A stretch of DNA of 64,000 nt from Acidiphilium acidophilum (GTDB taxonomy: Bacteria > Pseudomonadota > Alphaproteobacteria > Acetobacterales > Acetobacteraceae). Positions 1-9,086 of the stretch are shown here, piece by piece (position 1 is the first letter of the stretch; every line of letters starts with the position of its first letter). Below the pieces are notes generated by a model. The model was not told the DNA's origin. It made no database searches and saw only the letters and a list, made by a program, of their open reading frames with translations. A program made the position numbers and the translations under genes. Location of the stretch: NCBI RefSeq assembly GCF_033842475.1, contig NZ_JAWXYB010000018.1:2215501-2279500 (forward strand), written 5' to 3'.

Positions 1-335
1 CCGCCGCCGATCCCCTGCAACGCCCGAGCTCCGACCAGCTCCGGCAATGTCTGCGAAACCGCGCACAGGCACGACGCCCCGACGAACAGCACGATGGAGG
101 GAATCAGGGTCCGCCTCCGCCCGAACTGGTCGGACAGGCGGCCGTAAAGCGGTGTCGTCGCCGTCGAGGTCAGAAGATAGGCCGTGACCACCCAGGACAG
201 ATGCGAAAACCCGTGCAGATCCGCCCCGATCGCCGGCACCGCCGGGATCACCACGGTCTGGTCGATCGCCGCGAGCATCATGCACAGGATGATGCCGGTA
301 ATAACCTGTAGCCGCTGCTTGTGGGTATATTCCAT
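1..335 (-). CDS. MFS drug efflux transporter, DHA2 (EmrB/QacA) type, 5' part only
   Basis: This is the first ~111 residues of a proton-driven multidrug exporter of the inner membrane; the gene runs off the left edge. The start MEYTHKQRLQ is followed by a first membrane helix with the DHA2 motif AAIDQTVV (about residues 23-30). The second helix region leads into the MFS motif A loop GRLSDQFGRR (about 65-75), then another hydrophobic segment. These two motifs in this order are diagnostic of the 14-helix DHA2 group. The substrate cannot be told from this part. Confidence 0.85.
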   Translation of the reverse strand, partial: MEYTHKQRLQVITGIILCMMLAAIDQTVVIPAVPAIGADLHGFSHLSWVVTAYLLTSTATTPLYGRLSDQFGRRRTLIPSIVLFVGASCLCAVSQTLPELVGARALQGIGG

Positions 336-504
336 GAAGCCCCGTTCCGAACCGGCGATACCATTGTCTGCCCCCGCCGCACGGGCAATCCCTCGGGTCC
401 GATTTGGTGCAGCAAGGCTGACATGCACATGGCAATGGCCCGCGTTTGCGCGGCGCCCGCCGCTGCCTTACCGTAAGCGGCAACATCACAGATGAGAGAC
501 CCCG

Positions 505-1080
505 ATGCCCCTCACCCCAGCCGAATCCCGCGAGTTGCTCCATCTGCGCGACATCGCCATTCGCGGCTACCTCCGCACCGACGGACTGGTCGATATCGAA
601 GCCCATATGGCCGATACCAAGACCTACAGTTTCGCCAACCACGATCGCGGCCGGATCAACGCCGGCGAAGCCCTGCACGGCATGTGGCTGCGCCTCACGG
701 TGGATACGGGCCTGACCGTCCAGCGCGCCGAAGCCGCGATGGATTCGACGCCGCACGCCATCTGCCCCGGCGTCGCCCCGAACTTCGCCCGGCTCGAAGG
801 CCTCACCATCGGGCGCGGCTTCCTCAAAGGTGCGATGGAACGGGTCGGTGGCACCCAGGGCTGCACCCATCTGCGCGAACTGCTCCAGCAGGTCGCAACC
901 GTCGCGATCCAGACCATGTTCAGCCTTCGCGCGCACAAGGCAGCCCGTGAAGGCGGCGTCAGCGAGGACCGGTGGGAGATCCCCCCGGCTCTGCTCAATT
1001 CGTGCCATGCTTACGACGAAACCGGCCCGCTGGTCGCGGCGGTGCGTGAACGTGCGAAGGCCCGCGCCCTTACTGACTGA
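505..1080 (+). CDS. DUF2889 family protein
   Basis: A 191-residue soluble protein without signal peptide or membrane segment. Its sequence (an early DGLVDIEAHMADTKTYSF stretch, then an internal GCTHLRELL motif) matches the DUF2889 family as I know it; the molecular function is unknown. The start is supported by the family-like N-terminus MPLTPAESRELLHLRDIAIRG. Its 3' end overlaps the convergent otnC gene by 11 bp, so the two messages are partly complementary. Its neighbours do not suggest a pathway. Confidence 0.75.
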   Translation: MPLTPAESRELLHLRDIAIRGYLRTDGLVDIEAHMADTKTYSFANHDRGRINAGEALHGMWLRLTVDTGLTVQRAEAAMDSTPHAICPGVAPNFARLEGLTIGRGFLKGAMERVGGTQGCTHLRELLQQVATVAIQTMFSLRAHKAAREGGVSEDRWEIPPALLNSCHAYDETGPLVAAVRERAKARALTD

Positions 1081-1705
1081 ATTTTGCCACGAGTGCCGCG
1101 ACCTGATCCGGCGTGAGGAAACGCGGGTTCAGGTTACGCAGCAGCAGAACCAGCCGGGCCGTCTCCTCAAGTTCCTCGATCGCGAACACTGCCGCATCGA
1201 GTTTCCGGGCAGCGACGACCGGGCCGTGGTTAGCGAGCAGCACCGCGCTATGCCGCCCCGCGAGACCACGAATGGCATCGCCCACCGCCGGGTCGCCGGG
1301 CATGTGATAGGGGATCAGCGCGAGTTTCCCGACCCGCATGACGACGTAGGGCGTGATCGGTGGCAGCACTTCGGCAGGGTCGAGATCGGGCAGGGTCGAA
1401 AGCGCGACGGCGTGGGTGGAATGAAGGTGAACCACGGCACCGGCATCGGGCCGCGTGTCGTAAAGCGCATCGTGCAGCGGGATTTCCTTGGTCGGCTTGT
1501 CACCCGAAAGCAGAATGCGGTTGCGGTCCAGCCGGGCGATCCGGGCGGGATCGAGAAAGCCGAGCGAGGCGTCGGTCGGCGTGCAAAGCCACCCGCCGTC
1601 TTCGAGGCGGACGCTGATATTACCCGAAGCGCCGGGCGTCAGGCCGCGCTCGAACAGAGAGCGGCCAAACCGGCAGATCGCCTCGCGCAGCGCGGAGTCG
1701 CTCAT
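1070..1705 (-). CDS. otnC: 3-oxo-tetronate 4-phosphate decarboxylase (class II aldolase fold)
   Basis: This predicted cytosolic zinc enzyme decarboxylates 3-oxo-tetronate 4-phosphate to dihydroxyacetone phosphate, the last step of four-carbon acid sugar breakdown. The 211 residues carry class II aldolase signatures: the phosphate-binding TPGASGNIS (about 24-32), the zinc-binding HLHSTH (about 93-98), and a third zinc histidine in LLANHGPV (about 155-162). Its stop overlaps the start of nothing upstream; its start overlaps the end of the dehydrogenase gene (ATGA overlap at 1702-1705), so the two are translationally coupled. Assignment to OtnC rather than fuculose aldolase rests on the company of ltnD, otnI and otnK. 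Confidence 0.85.
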   Translation of the reverse strand: MSDSALREAICRFGRSLFERGLTPGASGNISVRLEDGGWLCTPTDASLGFLDPARIARLDRNRILLSGDKPTKEIPLHDALYDTRPDAGAVVHLHSTHAVALSTLPDLDPAEVLPPITPYVVMRVGKLALIPYHMPGDPAVGDAIRGLAGRHSAVLLANHGPVVAARKLDAAVFAIEELEETARLVLLLRNLNPRFLTPDQVAALVAKFSQ

Positions 1706-2598
1706 GATTTCGGCGGCAGCCCGTTCAGTTCGGCGATGATATCCGACAGCATCGGCACGAAATCGTCGCCGTGGCCGGTGCCGATCGCTAGTGCATAGGA
1801 ATTTCGCACGGCGGCGGCGATCGGGTTGGCCGCCCCCTGCGCCTGGGCGAAGGCATTGAGATAGGAGGTGTCTTTCAGCGCGTTGGAGAGGGTGAATTTA
1901 TGCGCATTGCGATCGCGCCCGACCACGTAGTTCATATAGGTCTGATAAAAGCCGCAATCCATCCGGCCGCCGGTGATGACGCTGTGGAACGTCTCCGCGC
2001 TCAGACCCGATTTTTCGCCGAGCATGAGAGCCTCGGCATAAAGCGCGCCGTAGCCGAGCGAGAGGAAATTGTTCAGCAGCTTCATGGTATGGCCGGTGCC
2101 GGTCGGGCCGGTATGGATCATGCGTTGGGAGAAGGTTTCGATGATCGGGCGGACGCGGGCGATATCGTCGGCATCGCCACCGATCATGACATCGAGCGTC
2201 CCTTCCCAGGCATCCTTGGGGGTGCGGCCGAGCGGGGCATCGAGCAGGGTGATGTTCTGTGCGGCGAGGCTGGCGGCGAGTTTGGTGGTGACCGAGGGGT
2301 CGGAGGTCGAGCAATCGACGATGATCAGCGCCTTGCCGGCGGCGGCGAGGCCATCCTCCCCCTGGGTCACCGCCACGACCTGATCGCTGCCGGTCACACA
2401 GAGGAACACGATATCGCTCGCTTCGGCGAGCGCCTTAGGCGTTTTGGCTTCGGTGGCGCCGCGCCCGATCAACTCCTCGACCGGCACACGATTGCGGTGG
2501 CCCATGATCGTCAGCGGATAGCCCGCCTCGATGATGTTTTTCGCCATGCCGTGGCCCATGAAGCCGACGCCGATGAAACCGATTTTCTCTTTGGTCAT
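1702..2598 (-). CDS. NAD(P)-dependent beta-hydroxyacid dehydrogenase (HIBADH/GlxR type)
   Basis: A 298-residue 3-hydroxyisobutyrate dehydrogenase-family oxidoreductase. The N-terminal Rossmann motif GFIGVGFMGHGMAKN (about 7-21) binds the dinucleotide. The substrate-binding stretch DAPLGRTPKDAWEGTL (about 120-135) replaces the more usual DAPVSGG form. The catalytic lysine lies in HTMKLLNN (about 170-177). It is the first gene of the leftward arm of the otn cluster and is divergent from the lacI-type gene. It differs clearly from the LtnD-like enzyme at 3894, so the cluster may oxidise two related acids; the exact substrate is unknown. Confidence 0.8.
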   Translation of the reverse strand: MTKEKIGFIGVGFMGHGMAKNIIEAGYPLTIMGHRNRVPVEELIGRGATEAKTPKALAEASDIVFLCVTGSDQVVAVTQGEDGLAAAGKALIIVDCSTSDPSVTTKLAASLAAQNITLLDAPLGRTPKDAWEGTLDVMIGGDADDIARVRPIIETFSQRMIHTGPTGTGHTMKLLNNFLSLGYGALYAEALMLGEKSGLSAETFHSVITGGRMDCGFYQTYMNYVVGRDRNAHKFTLSNALKDTSYLNAFAQAQGAANPIAAAVRNSYALAIGTGHGDDFVPMLSDIIAELNGLPPKS

Positions 2599-2826
2599 GA
2601 GAAGCCTTTTGCGAAGGAGAAGGAAGCTGTCCCTGGTGTCGAAAGGACGAGAAAATTTCTGGTTCTGGTATGGTCGGCGTGCGGTGACCGTCGCGCCGAT
2701 CCGCTTGGTATAGGCATTGAGCAGGGGTGGGGCAACCCGGAACTGACAGCGCTACCACCTTGCGCCGGCGCGGAAACTTCGCGATAGTGATTGTTAATCG
2801 AAACAGCCGCGCGCGATCGCGGTATA
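2599..2826. promoter_or_regulatory. Divergent otn promoter region with possible LacI-type operator
   Basis: This 228-bp gap separates the leftward dehydrogenase-otnC pair from the rightward lacI-ltnD-otnI-otnK arm, so both promoters should lie here. A partial palindrome TGTTAATCGAAACA (2792-2805) resembles a LacI/GalR-type half-site pair. A perfect TATAAT (2823-2828) could be a -10 box for the rightward arm; if so, the regulator starts at 2848 rather than 2827. These are visual matches only. Confidence 0.35.
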
Positions 2827-3897
2827 ATGCTGGAGACCACGCCGGTTATGGACCCGATGTCCGCTTCGTTGCGCCCGCGCGAATCGCGGCGTGGCCGCCG
2901 AACCGCCGTGACGCTGAACCATGTCGCCGCCGCCGCCCACGTGTCGCCGATCACGGTCTCGCGGGCCCTGAACGCGCCGGAGGCGGTTTCGGAGACCTTG
3001 CGCGAGCGGATCAATGCCGCGGTCGAGGCTCTGGGTTATGTGCCGAACCGGATGGCGGGCGCGCTGGCTTCGGCGAAGACGCGGGTGATTCCGGTGATCG
3101 TGCCGTCCCTCTCGAATGTCGTGTTCGTCGAGGTGATCGAGGGGATTCAGGAAACGATCGAGGCAGCGGGATATCAGATGCTGCTGGGCAGCACCGATTA
3201 CGATCTCGACCGCGAGGCAGCACTGGCATCGACCCTGCTCGGCTGGGCACCGCCGGGCGTTCTGCTCGCAGGGCTGCGGCATCTGCCGCGCACCACGACT
3301 TTATTGAAGAACGCCGATGTGCCGGTAGTCGAATTCATGGAATACGGTGCCCGCTGCATCGACATGAATGTCGGCCTGTCGCACGTGCAGGCGGGTGCCG
3401 CGATGGCAGCGCATCTGCTCGCGCGCGGCTATCGGCGGATCGGGTTCGTCGGTACCCGGATGCGCGGCGATTACCGGGCCCGGCAACGCTATGACGGCAT
3501 GCGCCGGCACATTGCCGAAATGGGCGGGGCGAGCGATGTCTTGTTCGAATATCCCGGCGGCCCGGGGCAGGATGTCGGATGGCACGCGCTCGGCGATATT
3601 CTGCAAACACATCCTGACGTCGATGCGCTGTTCTTCGCCAATGACGAAATGGCGGTGGGCGCGGTCCTGCGCGCCCAGCGCGACGGGATCGCCGTGCCGG
3701 GGCGCATTGCGATCGCGGGGTTCAACGGCCTGCCGATGAGTGCACTGGTCACCCCCTCGCTCACCACGATCACCTCGCCGCGCAAGCAGATCGGCGAACA
3801 GGCCGCCGCGATGCTGCTGAGCCGGATCGATGGCAGACCCCCGCCGCAGCGCCGGATCGATGTCGGGTTCGTCCTCCAACCCCGCAGCAGCACATGA
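2827..3897 (+). CDS. LacI/GntR-type transcriptional regulator of the otn cluster
   Basis: A DNA-binding repressor of the LacI family. A short basic leader precedes the helix-turn-helix VTLNHVAAAAHVSPITVSRAL, which carries the LacI hinge features, followed by a periplasmic-binding-protein-like sensor domain ending near FANDEMAVGAV and PSLTTITSP. It probably senses a four-carbon acid or its phosphate and controls the cluster it sits in. The start is uncertain: ATG 2827 and ATG 2848 are in frame and both precede the HTH, while a TTG at 2791 would overlap the likely operator. Its 3' end overlaps ltnD (ATGA at 3894), giving a tight operon. Confidence 0.85.
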   Translation: MLETTPVMDPMSASLRPRESRRGRRTAVTLNHVAAAAHVSPITVSRALNAPEAVSETLRERINAAVEALGYVPNRMAGALASAKTRVIPVIVPSLSNVVFVEVIEGIQETIEAAGYQMLLGSTDYDLDREAALASTLLGWAPPGVLLAGLRHLPRTTTLLKNADVPVVEFMEYGARCIDMNVGLSHVQAGAAMAAHLLARGYRRIGFVGTRMRGDYRARQRYDGMRRHIAEMGGASDVLFEYPGGPGQDVGWHALGDILQTHPDVDALFFANDEMAVGAVLRAQRDGIAVPGRIAIAGFNGLPMSALVTPSLTTITSPRKQIGEQAAAMLLSRIDGRPPPQRRIDVGFVLQPRSST

Positions 3898-4796
3898 CCC
3901 CCACCCGCATCGCCGTGATCGGCCTCGGCTCGATGGGACTCGGCATGGCAACGTCGCTCCTGCATGCCGGTTTCGAGGTCGCGGGCTACGATGTGGTCAC
4001 GGCCAATGCCGAACGCCTCGCGGCGGCCGGTGGCCGGATCGCAGCAACCCCGGCGGAAGCCGCATCCGGCGCGGCGGCGGTGGTGTGCGTGGTGGTGAAC
4101 GCGGCACAGACCGAAGCAGTCCTGTTCGGCCCCGATGGGTGCGCGGCCGCGATGAAATCGGGTGCCGTGTTCATTTCCTGCGCGACGATGGCGCCGGATG
4201 TGGTGCGCGGCCTCGCCGCACGGCTGGAAGCGCAGGGGCAGCATTATCTCGATGCGCCGATCAGCGGCGGCGCGGCACGAGCCGCCGAGGGCAAGCTCAC
4301 CATCCTCGCCTCCGGCAGTGCCGCCGCCTTCGCAACGGCCCGGCCAGCGCTGGATGCGATGGCGGCGACCCTGCATGAGCTGGGCGATGCGCCGGGGGTG
4401 GGCGCGGGCTTCAAAATGGTCAACCAGCTGCTCGCCGGGGTGCATATCGCCGCCGCGTGCGAAGCAGTGGCGTTCGGGGCGTCGCTCGGGCTCGACCTGC
4501 GGAAACTCTACGAGGTGATCACCGGGTCCGCCGGGAACAGCTGGATGTTCGAGAACCGTGTGCCCCATATTCTCGATGCCGATTACACGCCGCGCAGTGC
4601 TGTGAATATTTTCACCAAGGATCTCGGCATCGTGCTCGACATGGCGCGCGCGGCCCCGCTTTCGGTGCCGATGGCGGGTTCGGCGCTGCAATTGTTCCTG
4701 ATGACGGCGGCAGCGGGGATGGGGCGGGACGACGATGCGTCGGTGGCGCGGTTGTTTGCGATGATTTCGGGGATCGATCTGCCGGACGGCAAATAG
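3894..4796 (+). CDS. ltnD: L-threonate dehydrogenase
   Basis: Predicted to oxidise L-threonate to 2-oxo-tetronate with NAD+, the entry step for the kinase and decarboxylase encoded around it. The 300-residue protein has an N-terminal Rossmann motif IGLGSMGLGMATSLL (about 9-23), the substrate loop DAPISGGAARA (about 120-130), and the catalytic lysine in GFKMVNQLL (about 170-178), all in the HIBADH-family order. It overlaps the regulator stop by 4 bp and is followed 41 bp later by otnI. The LtnD label rests on the ltnD-otnI-otnK-otnC gene set. Confidence 0.85.
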   Translation: MTPTRIAVIGLGSMGLGMATSLLHAGFEVAGYDVVTANAERLAAAGGRIAATPAEAASGAAAVVCVVVNAAQTEAVLFGPDGCAAAMKSGAVFISCATMAPDVVRGLAARLEAQGQHYLDAPISGGAARAAEGKLTILASGSAAAFATARPALDAMAATLHELGDAPGVGAGFKMVNQLLAGVHIAAACEAVAFGASLGLDLRKLYEVITGSAGNSWMFENRVPHILDADYTPRSAVNIFTKDLGIVLDMARAAPLSVPMAGSALQLFLMTAAAGMGRDDDASVARLFAMISGIDLPDGK

Positions 4797-4837
4797 GGCA
4801 GGTCGTTCCTTTTTCACTTATTCAGGGGATCACGGCC

Positions 4838-5611
4838 ATGGCGCGGTTTGCGGCTAATCTGACGATGATGTTCACCGAACACGCGTTTCTCGACCGGTTT
4901 GCCGCGGCGGCGGATGCGGGATTCGATGCGGTGGAGTTCCTGTTTCCCTACGAGCATCCGCCCGAGGCGATCGGCGCGCGCCTCGCACGACACGGGCTCA
5001 CCCAGGCCCTGTTCAACCTGCCGCCGGGAAACTGGGCGGCGGGCGAGCGCGGGCTCGCATGCCTGCCGGGGCGCCGCGATGAAATGATCGCGGGCACCGC
5101 CCTCGCCCTCGACTACGCCGCCGCGACCGGGGTGACCCGCCTGCATCTCATGGCCGGTCTGGGCGACCGCCACGACCCCGCCGCGATGACACGCTACCGC
5201 GATGCGGTTACCCGCACGGCGGAAACGCTCGCGGCCCACGGGATCGATCTGCTGCTCGAACCGATCAACGGGCGCGACATGCCGGGCTATTTTCTCAACG
5301 ACATCGATGCGGCGGCAGCGCTGATCGGCGCGTTGGGCCTCGGCAATGTCCGGCTCCAGTTCGACATGTATCACTGCCAGATCATGCACGGCGACATCAC
5401 CATGCGCTTGCGCCGCCATATCAAAATGATCGGCCATGTGCAGATCGCGAGCGTGCCCTCGCGCCACGAACCGGATGGCGAGGAGGTCAATTACCCGTTC
5501 CTGTTCGAGGAGCTGGACCGGTTGGGGTATGCCGGCATCGTCGGCTGCGAATATCGCCCGCGCGGCGCGACACGGGACGGGCTCGGCTGGTTCGAGACCC
5601 TGCGGCGATGA
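4838..5611 (+). CDS. otnI: 2-oxo-tetronate isomerase (hydroxypyruvate isomerase family)
   Basis: A TIM-barrel isomerase of the Hyi family that interconverts 2-oxo- and 3-oxo-tetronate so that OtnK can phosphorylate the product. The 257 residues begin MARFAANLTMMF and contain the metal-ligand regions LLLEPINGRDMPGYF (about 140-154), LQFDMYHCQIMHGD (about 174-187) and GHVQIASVPSRHEP (about 200-213). An ORF opens far upstream, but ATG 4838 follows the ltnD stop by 41 bp and gives the family's normal N-terminus. Its stop overlaps the otnK start by 4 bp. Confidence 0.88.
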   Translation: MARFAANLTMMFTEHAFLDRFAAAADAGFDAVEFLFPYEHPPEAIGARLARHGLTQALFNLPPGNWAAGERGLACLPGRRDEMIAGTALALDYAAATGVTRLHLMAGLGDRHDPAAMTRYRDAVTRTAETLAAHGIDLLLEPINGRDMPGYFLNDIDAAAALIGALGLGNVRLQFDMYHCQIMHGDITMRLRRHIKMIGHVQIASVPSRHEPDGEEVNYPFLFEELDRLGYAGIVGCEYRPRGATRDGLGWFETLRR

Positions 5612-6873
5612 GCCTGATGCTCGGCAGCATCGCCGATGATTACACCGGCGCGTCCGATCTCGCGAACACGCTGACAAGGCAGGGGCTGCGCACGATCCAG
5701 ACGATCGGCGTGCCCGATGCCGGGCTGGCGCTCGGGACGGTCGATGCCGTGGTGGTCGCGCTGAAAACCCGCTCGATACCGTCAGCGGACGCCGTCGCAC
5801 GGTCGCTGGCCGCGCTGGACTGGCTGCGCGGCAAGGGCGCGCGGCATATCATGTTCAAGATCTGCTCGACCTTCGATTCGACCGATGCCGGCAATATCGG
5901 GCCGGTGACCGAAGCGCTGGCCGCCGCCCTCGATGCGCCGGTGGTGCCGGTGACGCCGGCCTTCCCCGAAACCGGGCGCACGGTGTTCCAGGGTCATCTG
6001 TTCGTCGGGTCGCGCCCGCTGCATGAAAGCCCGCTGAAGGATCATCCGCTCAACCCGATGCACGATTCCGATCTGGTACGGGTGCTGGCACGGCAATCGA
6101 GGCACGGTGTCGGGCTCGTCGCGTACGATGTCGTCAGCCAGGGAGCCGCCGCCATCGCCGCGCGGCTTGCGGCGCTCGCTACATCCGGTGTGCGCAGCGC
6201 GATCGTCGATGCGATCTCGGAGCCGGATCTGATCGCCCTCGGCGCGGCGGCCCTGAGGTTGCCATTGTCCACCGGCGCTTCCGGCCTCGGGCTCGGTCTT
6301 GCCCGCGCCGCGCGGGGCGAAAGCGCGGGCACGGCACCGCCGGTATGGGAAGCGCCCGGCGGGCCTGCCGCCATCATCGCGGGCAGTTGCGCCGCCGCGA
6401 CGCTCGAACAGATCGCTGCGGTTGAGCCGGATCTGCCGGTGCATCGCCTCGATATCGATCGGCTGTTGAACGATCCGGTCTATGCCGATGCTGCACTGGC
6501 CTCGACCGAAGCACAGCTTTCGCAGGGGCCGGTGCTGCTCGCGAGCAGCGCCACGCCGGATGTGGTCGCGCGGTTGAAAGCGGCGCATGGCGATGATGTC
6601 GGGGCGCGGATCGAGGCGGCGCTGGCGCGGCTGGCCGCCGGGCTGGTCGAACGAGGGGTGCGGCGGTTGATCGTCGCGGGGGGTGAAACCTCCGGCGCGG
6701 TGATCGACCGGCTGGGGGTCGCAGCGCTGGAAATCGGCCCTGAAATCGCGCCCGGCGTGCCGTTGCTGCGCAGCATCGGCGGCGCGCCGATGCTGTTCGC
6801 CCTGAAATCGGGCAATTTCGGCGGGGCGGATTTTTTCCGCCGCGCTCTGGCCGCGATGGGTGTTACGGCTTGA
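5608..6873 (+). CDS. otnK: 3-oxo-tetronate kinase (four-carbon acid sugar kinase)
   Basis: ATP-dependent kinase making 3-oxo-tetronate 4-phosphate, which OtnC then decarboxylates. The 421-residue protein has the two-domain layout of the family: an N-terminal sugar-acid domain beginning LGSIADDYTGASDLAN (about 5-20), and a C-terminal nucleotide-binding domain with VAGGETSGAV (about 353-362) and the glycine-rich SGNFGGADFF near the end. It overlaps otnI (ATGA at 5608) and ends the rightward operon; its 3' end overlaps the convergent DsrE-like gene by 11 bp. Confidence 0.9.
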   Translation: MSLMLGSIADDYTGASDLANTLTRQGLRTIQTIGVPDAGLALGTVDAVVVALKTRSIPSADAVARSLAALDWLRGKGARHIMFKICSTFDSTDAGNIGPVTEALAAALDAPVVPVTPAFPETGRTVFQGHLFVGSRPLHESPLKDHPLNPMHDSDLVRVLARQSRHGVGLVAYDVVSQGAAAIAARLAALATSGVRSAIVDAISEPDLIALGAAALRLPLSTGASGLGLGLARAARGESAGTAPPVWEAPGGPAAIIAGSCAAATLEQIAAVEPDLPVHRLDIDRLLNDPVYADAALASTEAQLSQGPVLLASSATPDVVARLKAAHGDDVGARIEAALARLAAGLVERGVRRLIVAGGETSGAVIDRLGVAALEIGPEIAPGVPLLRSIGGAPMLFALKSGNFGGADFFRRALAAMGVTA

Positions 6874-7366
6874 GGTAGGTGAACCCGTGGGCTTCGAGCT
6901 GCATGATCCGCACCGCCCCGGCGGGGACGATCACCGCCGAAGGCAGCAGCACCGGCATGTGGCCGGTCGCCCGCTCGATCCCCATCATGGTGTTATGACA
7001 GGCATCGAACTCGATCCCTTCCGCGTTCATCGACGCGATCCGTTCGGCATCCGGCGATTTCGCGAGCAGCATGCCGAGGCCGGGGCCGAATGCGACCACG
7101 ACGATTTGCACGCGTTCCTCGCCGAAATAATCAAGGATGTTCTGCACCGAATTGAGCGCGAGGTTCCACCGTTTCGGGTTCCCCTGGCTGACCTGAACCA
7201 CAAGATGTTTTTTGCCGAACGGTGCCGGATGGATGAAAATCGGATGGTCGAAGTTGAAGTCTTTCAGCATCGACGGATTGGCGGCGCGGGCGCTGCCCGC
7301 GTTCGACAAGGCGATCGCCGCGCCGAACGCAACGATGGCGAGCAGGCGCGCGGTTTTCTTGAACAT
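6863..7366 (-). CDS. DsrE/DsrF-like secreted protein
   Basis: A 167-residue protein with an N-terminal signal sequence (FKKTARLLAIVAFGAAIALS, probably cut after the Ala-Arg-Ala region). The mature part resembles DsrE-fold proteins: KKHLVVQVSQGNPKRW, then VQIVVVAFGPGLGML, then a single cysteine in EFDACHNTM. DsrE-fold proteins are often linked to sulfur relay, but one with a signal peptide is of unknown role. ATG 7366 is chosen over the upstream in-frame start because it begins the signal peptide directly. It is not obviously part of the otn pathway. Confidence 0.65.
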   Translation of the reverse strand: MFKKTARLLAIVAFGAAIALSNAGSARAANPSMLKDFNFDHPIFIHPAPFGKKHLVVQVSQGNPKRWNLALNSVQNILDYFGEERVQIVVVAFGPGLGMLLAKSPDAERIASMNAEGIEFDACHNTMMGIERATGHMPVLLPSAVIVPAGAVRIMQLEAHGFTYLKP

Positions 7367-7458
7367 TATTGTCTCCCCAGGACAGTTTCGTTGCACGGTT
7401 GTGATCCGCTTATTGCAACCACCCTACATGTCCGACCGTCCGGGCAGCAAGCTGAAAA

Positions 7459-8304
7459 TCAATCGCCCTGCTTGATGAATGCGTCGAACGCCGCCTGGTA
7501 ATCCTTGTGCCAGCGCGACAGCGCCGGGCGGTTATGGATGATGTCGCCCGCCGCCCAGGCGATGCGCTTGTGATCGAGCGAGGGAGTCACCGCATTGTCC
7601 GGGCAGAGGATATAGAAATCGCCCTCTCCGAGCCGGTCGGCCATGAAATCGACCACCTGAGCGGGCGTCCACGCCGCGTCGGGCTTTTCGGCGACGCGCT
7701 TTCGCGTGAAGCCGGTGAAGGTGAAACCGGGGATCAGCAGATGCGCGGTAACCAGTGATCCGGCTTCGCGCAGATCATGGGCGAGCGCTTCGGTCACCGC
7801 CTTGATGCCCGCCTTAGACACATTATACGCGGTATCGCCCGGCGGCATGGTGATGCCCTGTTTCGATCCGGTATTCACAATCGCCGCCGGGCCGCCCTGC
7901 GCCATCAGGGTCGGGGTGAAAATCTGAACCCCGTTGATCACGCCCCACAGATTGGTGTCGATGATTTCATGCCAGCGCGCGGCATCCGCCGCGAGCCCGC
8001 CGCCGCCTTCGACGCCGGCATTGTTCATCACCAGCCCGATCGGCCCGGCCTTCACCGCACGATCGTGCAGCCGCTGGACATCCTGGCGTTTCGCCACATC
8101 GGTGACGATGGTTTCGATCGTCAGCCCGGGATGGCTGGCGCGCAGGGTGGTGCTGGCTGCTTCGAGCGCCGCCGCATCGATATCCGCGAGGAACAGCGGC
8201 ATGCCGAGGTCCGCGCAATAGTGGGCGGTGGCAAGGCCGATGCCGCTCGCGCCGCCCGTGATGACGGCGCCGCGGCCAGCGACAAAAGCAGGATGTGATG
8301 TCAT
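7459..8304 (-). CDS. Short-chain dehydrogenase/reductase (SDR) family oxidoreductase
   Basis: Classical SDR of 281 residues. It has the cofactor-binding TGGASGIGLA (about 16-25), an acidic residue after the second strand (ADID, favouring NAD+), NNAG (about 93-96), the catalytic serine in NTGSKQG, and the YNVSK catalytic Tyr-Lys pair (about 160-164). The substrate is unknown. It lies beside the otn cluster but separated by the DsrE-like gene, so a role in acid-sugar metabolism is possible but not shown. Confidence 0.8.
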   Translation of the reverse strand: MTSHPAFVAGRGAVITGGASGIGLATAHYCADLGMPLFLADIDAAALEAASTTLRASHPGLTIETIVTDVAKRQDVQRLHDRAVKAGPIGLVMNNAGVEGGGGLAADAARWHEIIDTNLWGVINGVQIFTPTLMAQGGPAAIVNTGSKQGITMPPGDTAYNVSKAGIKAVTEALAHDLREAGSLVTAHLLIPGFTFTGFTRKRVAEKPDAAWTPAQVVDFMADRLGEGDFYILCPDNAVTPSLDHKRIAWAAGDIIHNRPALSRWHKDYQAAFDAFIKQGD

Positions 8305-8468
8305 GGAAAACTCCGGTCAGTGCAGCGCGATGCGCCGCTGGTTCGCTCCCTACGATTGGCACGCGCTGGCATCAGGTCAAGAAGGACCGGGCGTCGGCAG
8401 CACCGTGGCGCCGTGGCACTGCAGCACCGGGCATTGACGAAATTCCGGTTCCGGGTTTGTCTTGCCCC

Positions 8469-9086
8469 ATGCCCCTGCCGATCGGCGCCCGCACCAATAT
8501 CGACGAGGAAGTCGCGCGCCTGAAACGCGGCATCGCGCGCCGGCTGGTCTATGCCGGTCTCGCGGATATATTGCTGCTCTGGGGCGGTATCATGCTGCTG
8601 AACGATGCGGTGATCGTGCTCGCGCCGCGCGTCGGTATCGTTACTCTCGCGGTCGGAATTGCCGGGCTGTTCGGCACCTGGGGGATCAGCCGGATGCGCG
8701 CCCGCTCACCGGCTCATGCCGATGCCGCGCAGAAACTGTTCTGGTGCTTCGCCGCGTTCTTCGGCTGGATCGTGCTGTGGCAGGCCCTCGGCATTCCGGT
8801 GCGGCCCGGCGGTCTGACGCGCGGCGCGCAGAATCTCGGCGTGCTGTTTCAGATCACCTTCATCATGCTGGGTCTCCTGATTTTGGGGATCTGGGTCGGC
8901 TGGGAACTGATCGTGCTCGGTCTCGGCGTGCCGGTGATCGTGATCGCGGATTACCTGCTGGCACCCTCCGGCCCGTTCATCGGCACCGCGATTCTCACCT
9001 CGGGCCTCGCTTTGCTGAGCGCCGGCCTGTGGATGCGGCTCACCGCCCGGGACATCCGGGTCGATCCGCTGGCGGTGACGCGTTAA
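8469..9086 (+). CDS. Multi-pass membrane protein of unknown function
   Basis: A 205-residue protein with a short soluble N-terminus (TNIDEEVARLKRGIARRL) and six likely transmembrane helices, for example LVYAGLADILLLWGG, GIVTLAVGIAGLFGTWGI, WCFAAFFGWIVLWQALGI and FIMLGLLILGIWVGWELI. I do not recognise the family. ATG 8469 gives a compact N-terminus; the longer upstream ORF lacks homology-like features. It converges with and slightly overlaps the next gene (4 bp). Confidence 0.65.
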   Translation: MPLPIGARTNIDEEVARLKRGIARRLVYAGLADILLLWGGIMLLNDAVIVLAPRVGIVTLAVGIAGLFGTWGISRMRARSPAHADAAQKLFWCFAAFFGWIVLWQALGIPVRPGGLTRGAQNLGVLFQITFIMLGLLILGIWVGWELIVLGLGVPVIVIADYLLAPSGPFIGTAILTSGLALLSAGLWMRLTARDIRVDPLAVTR

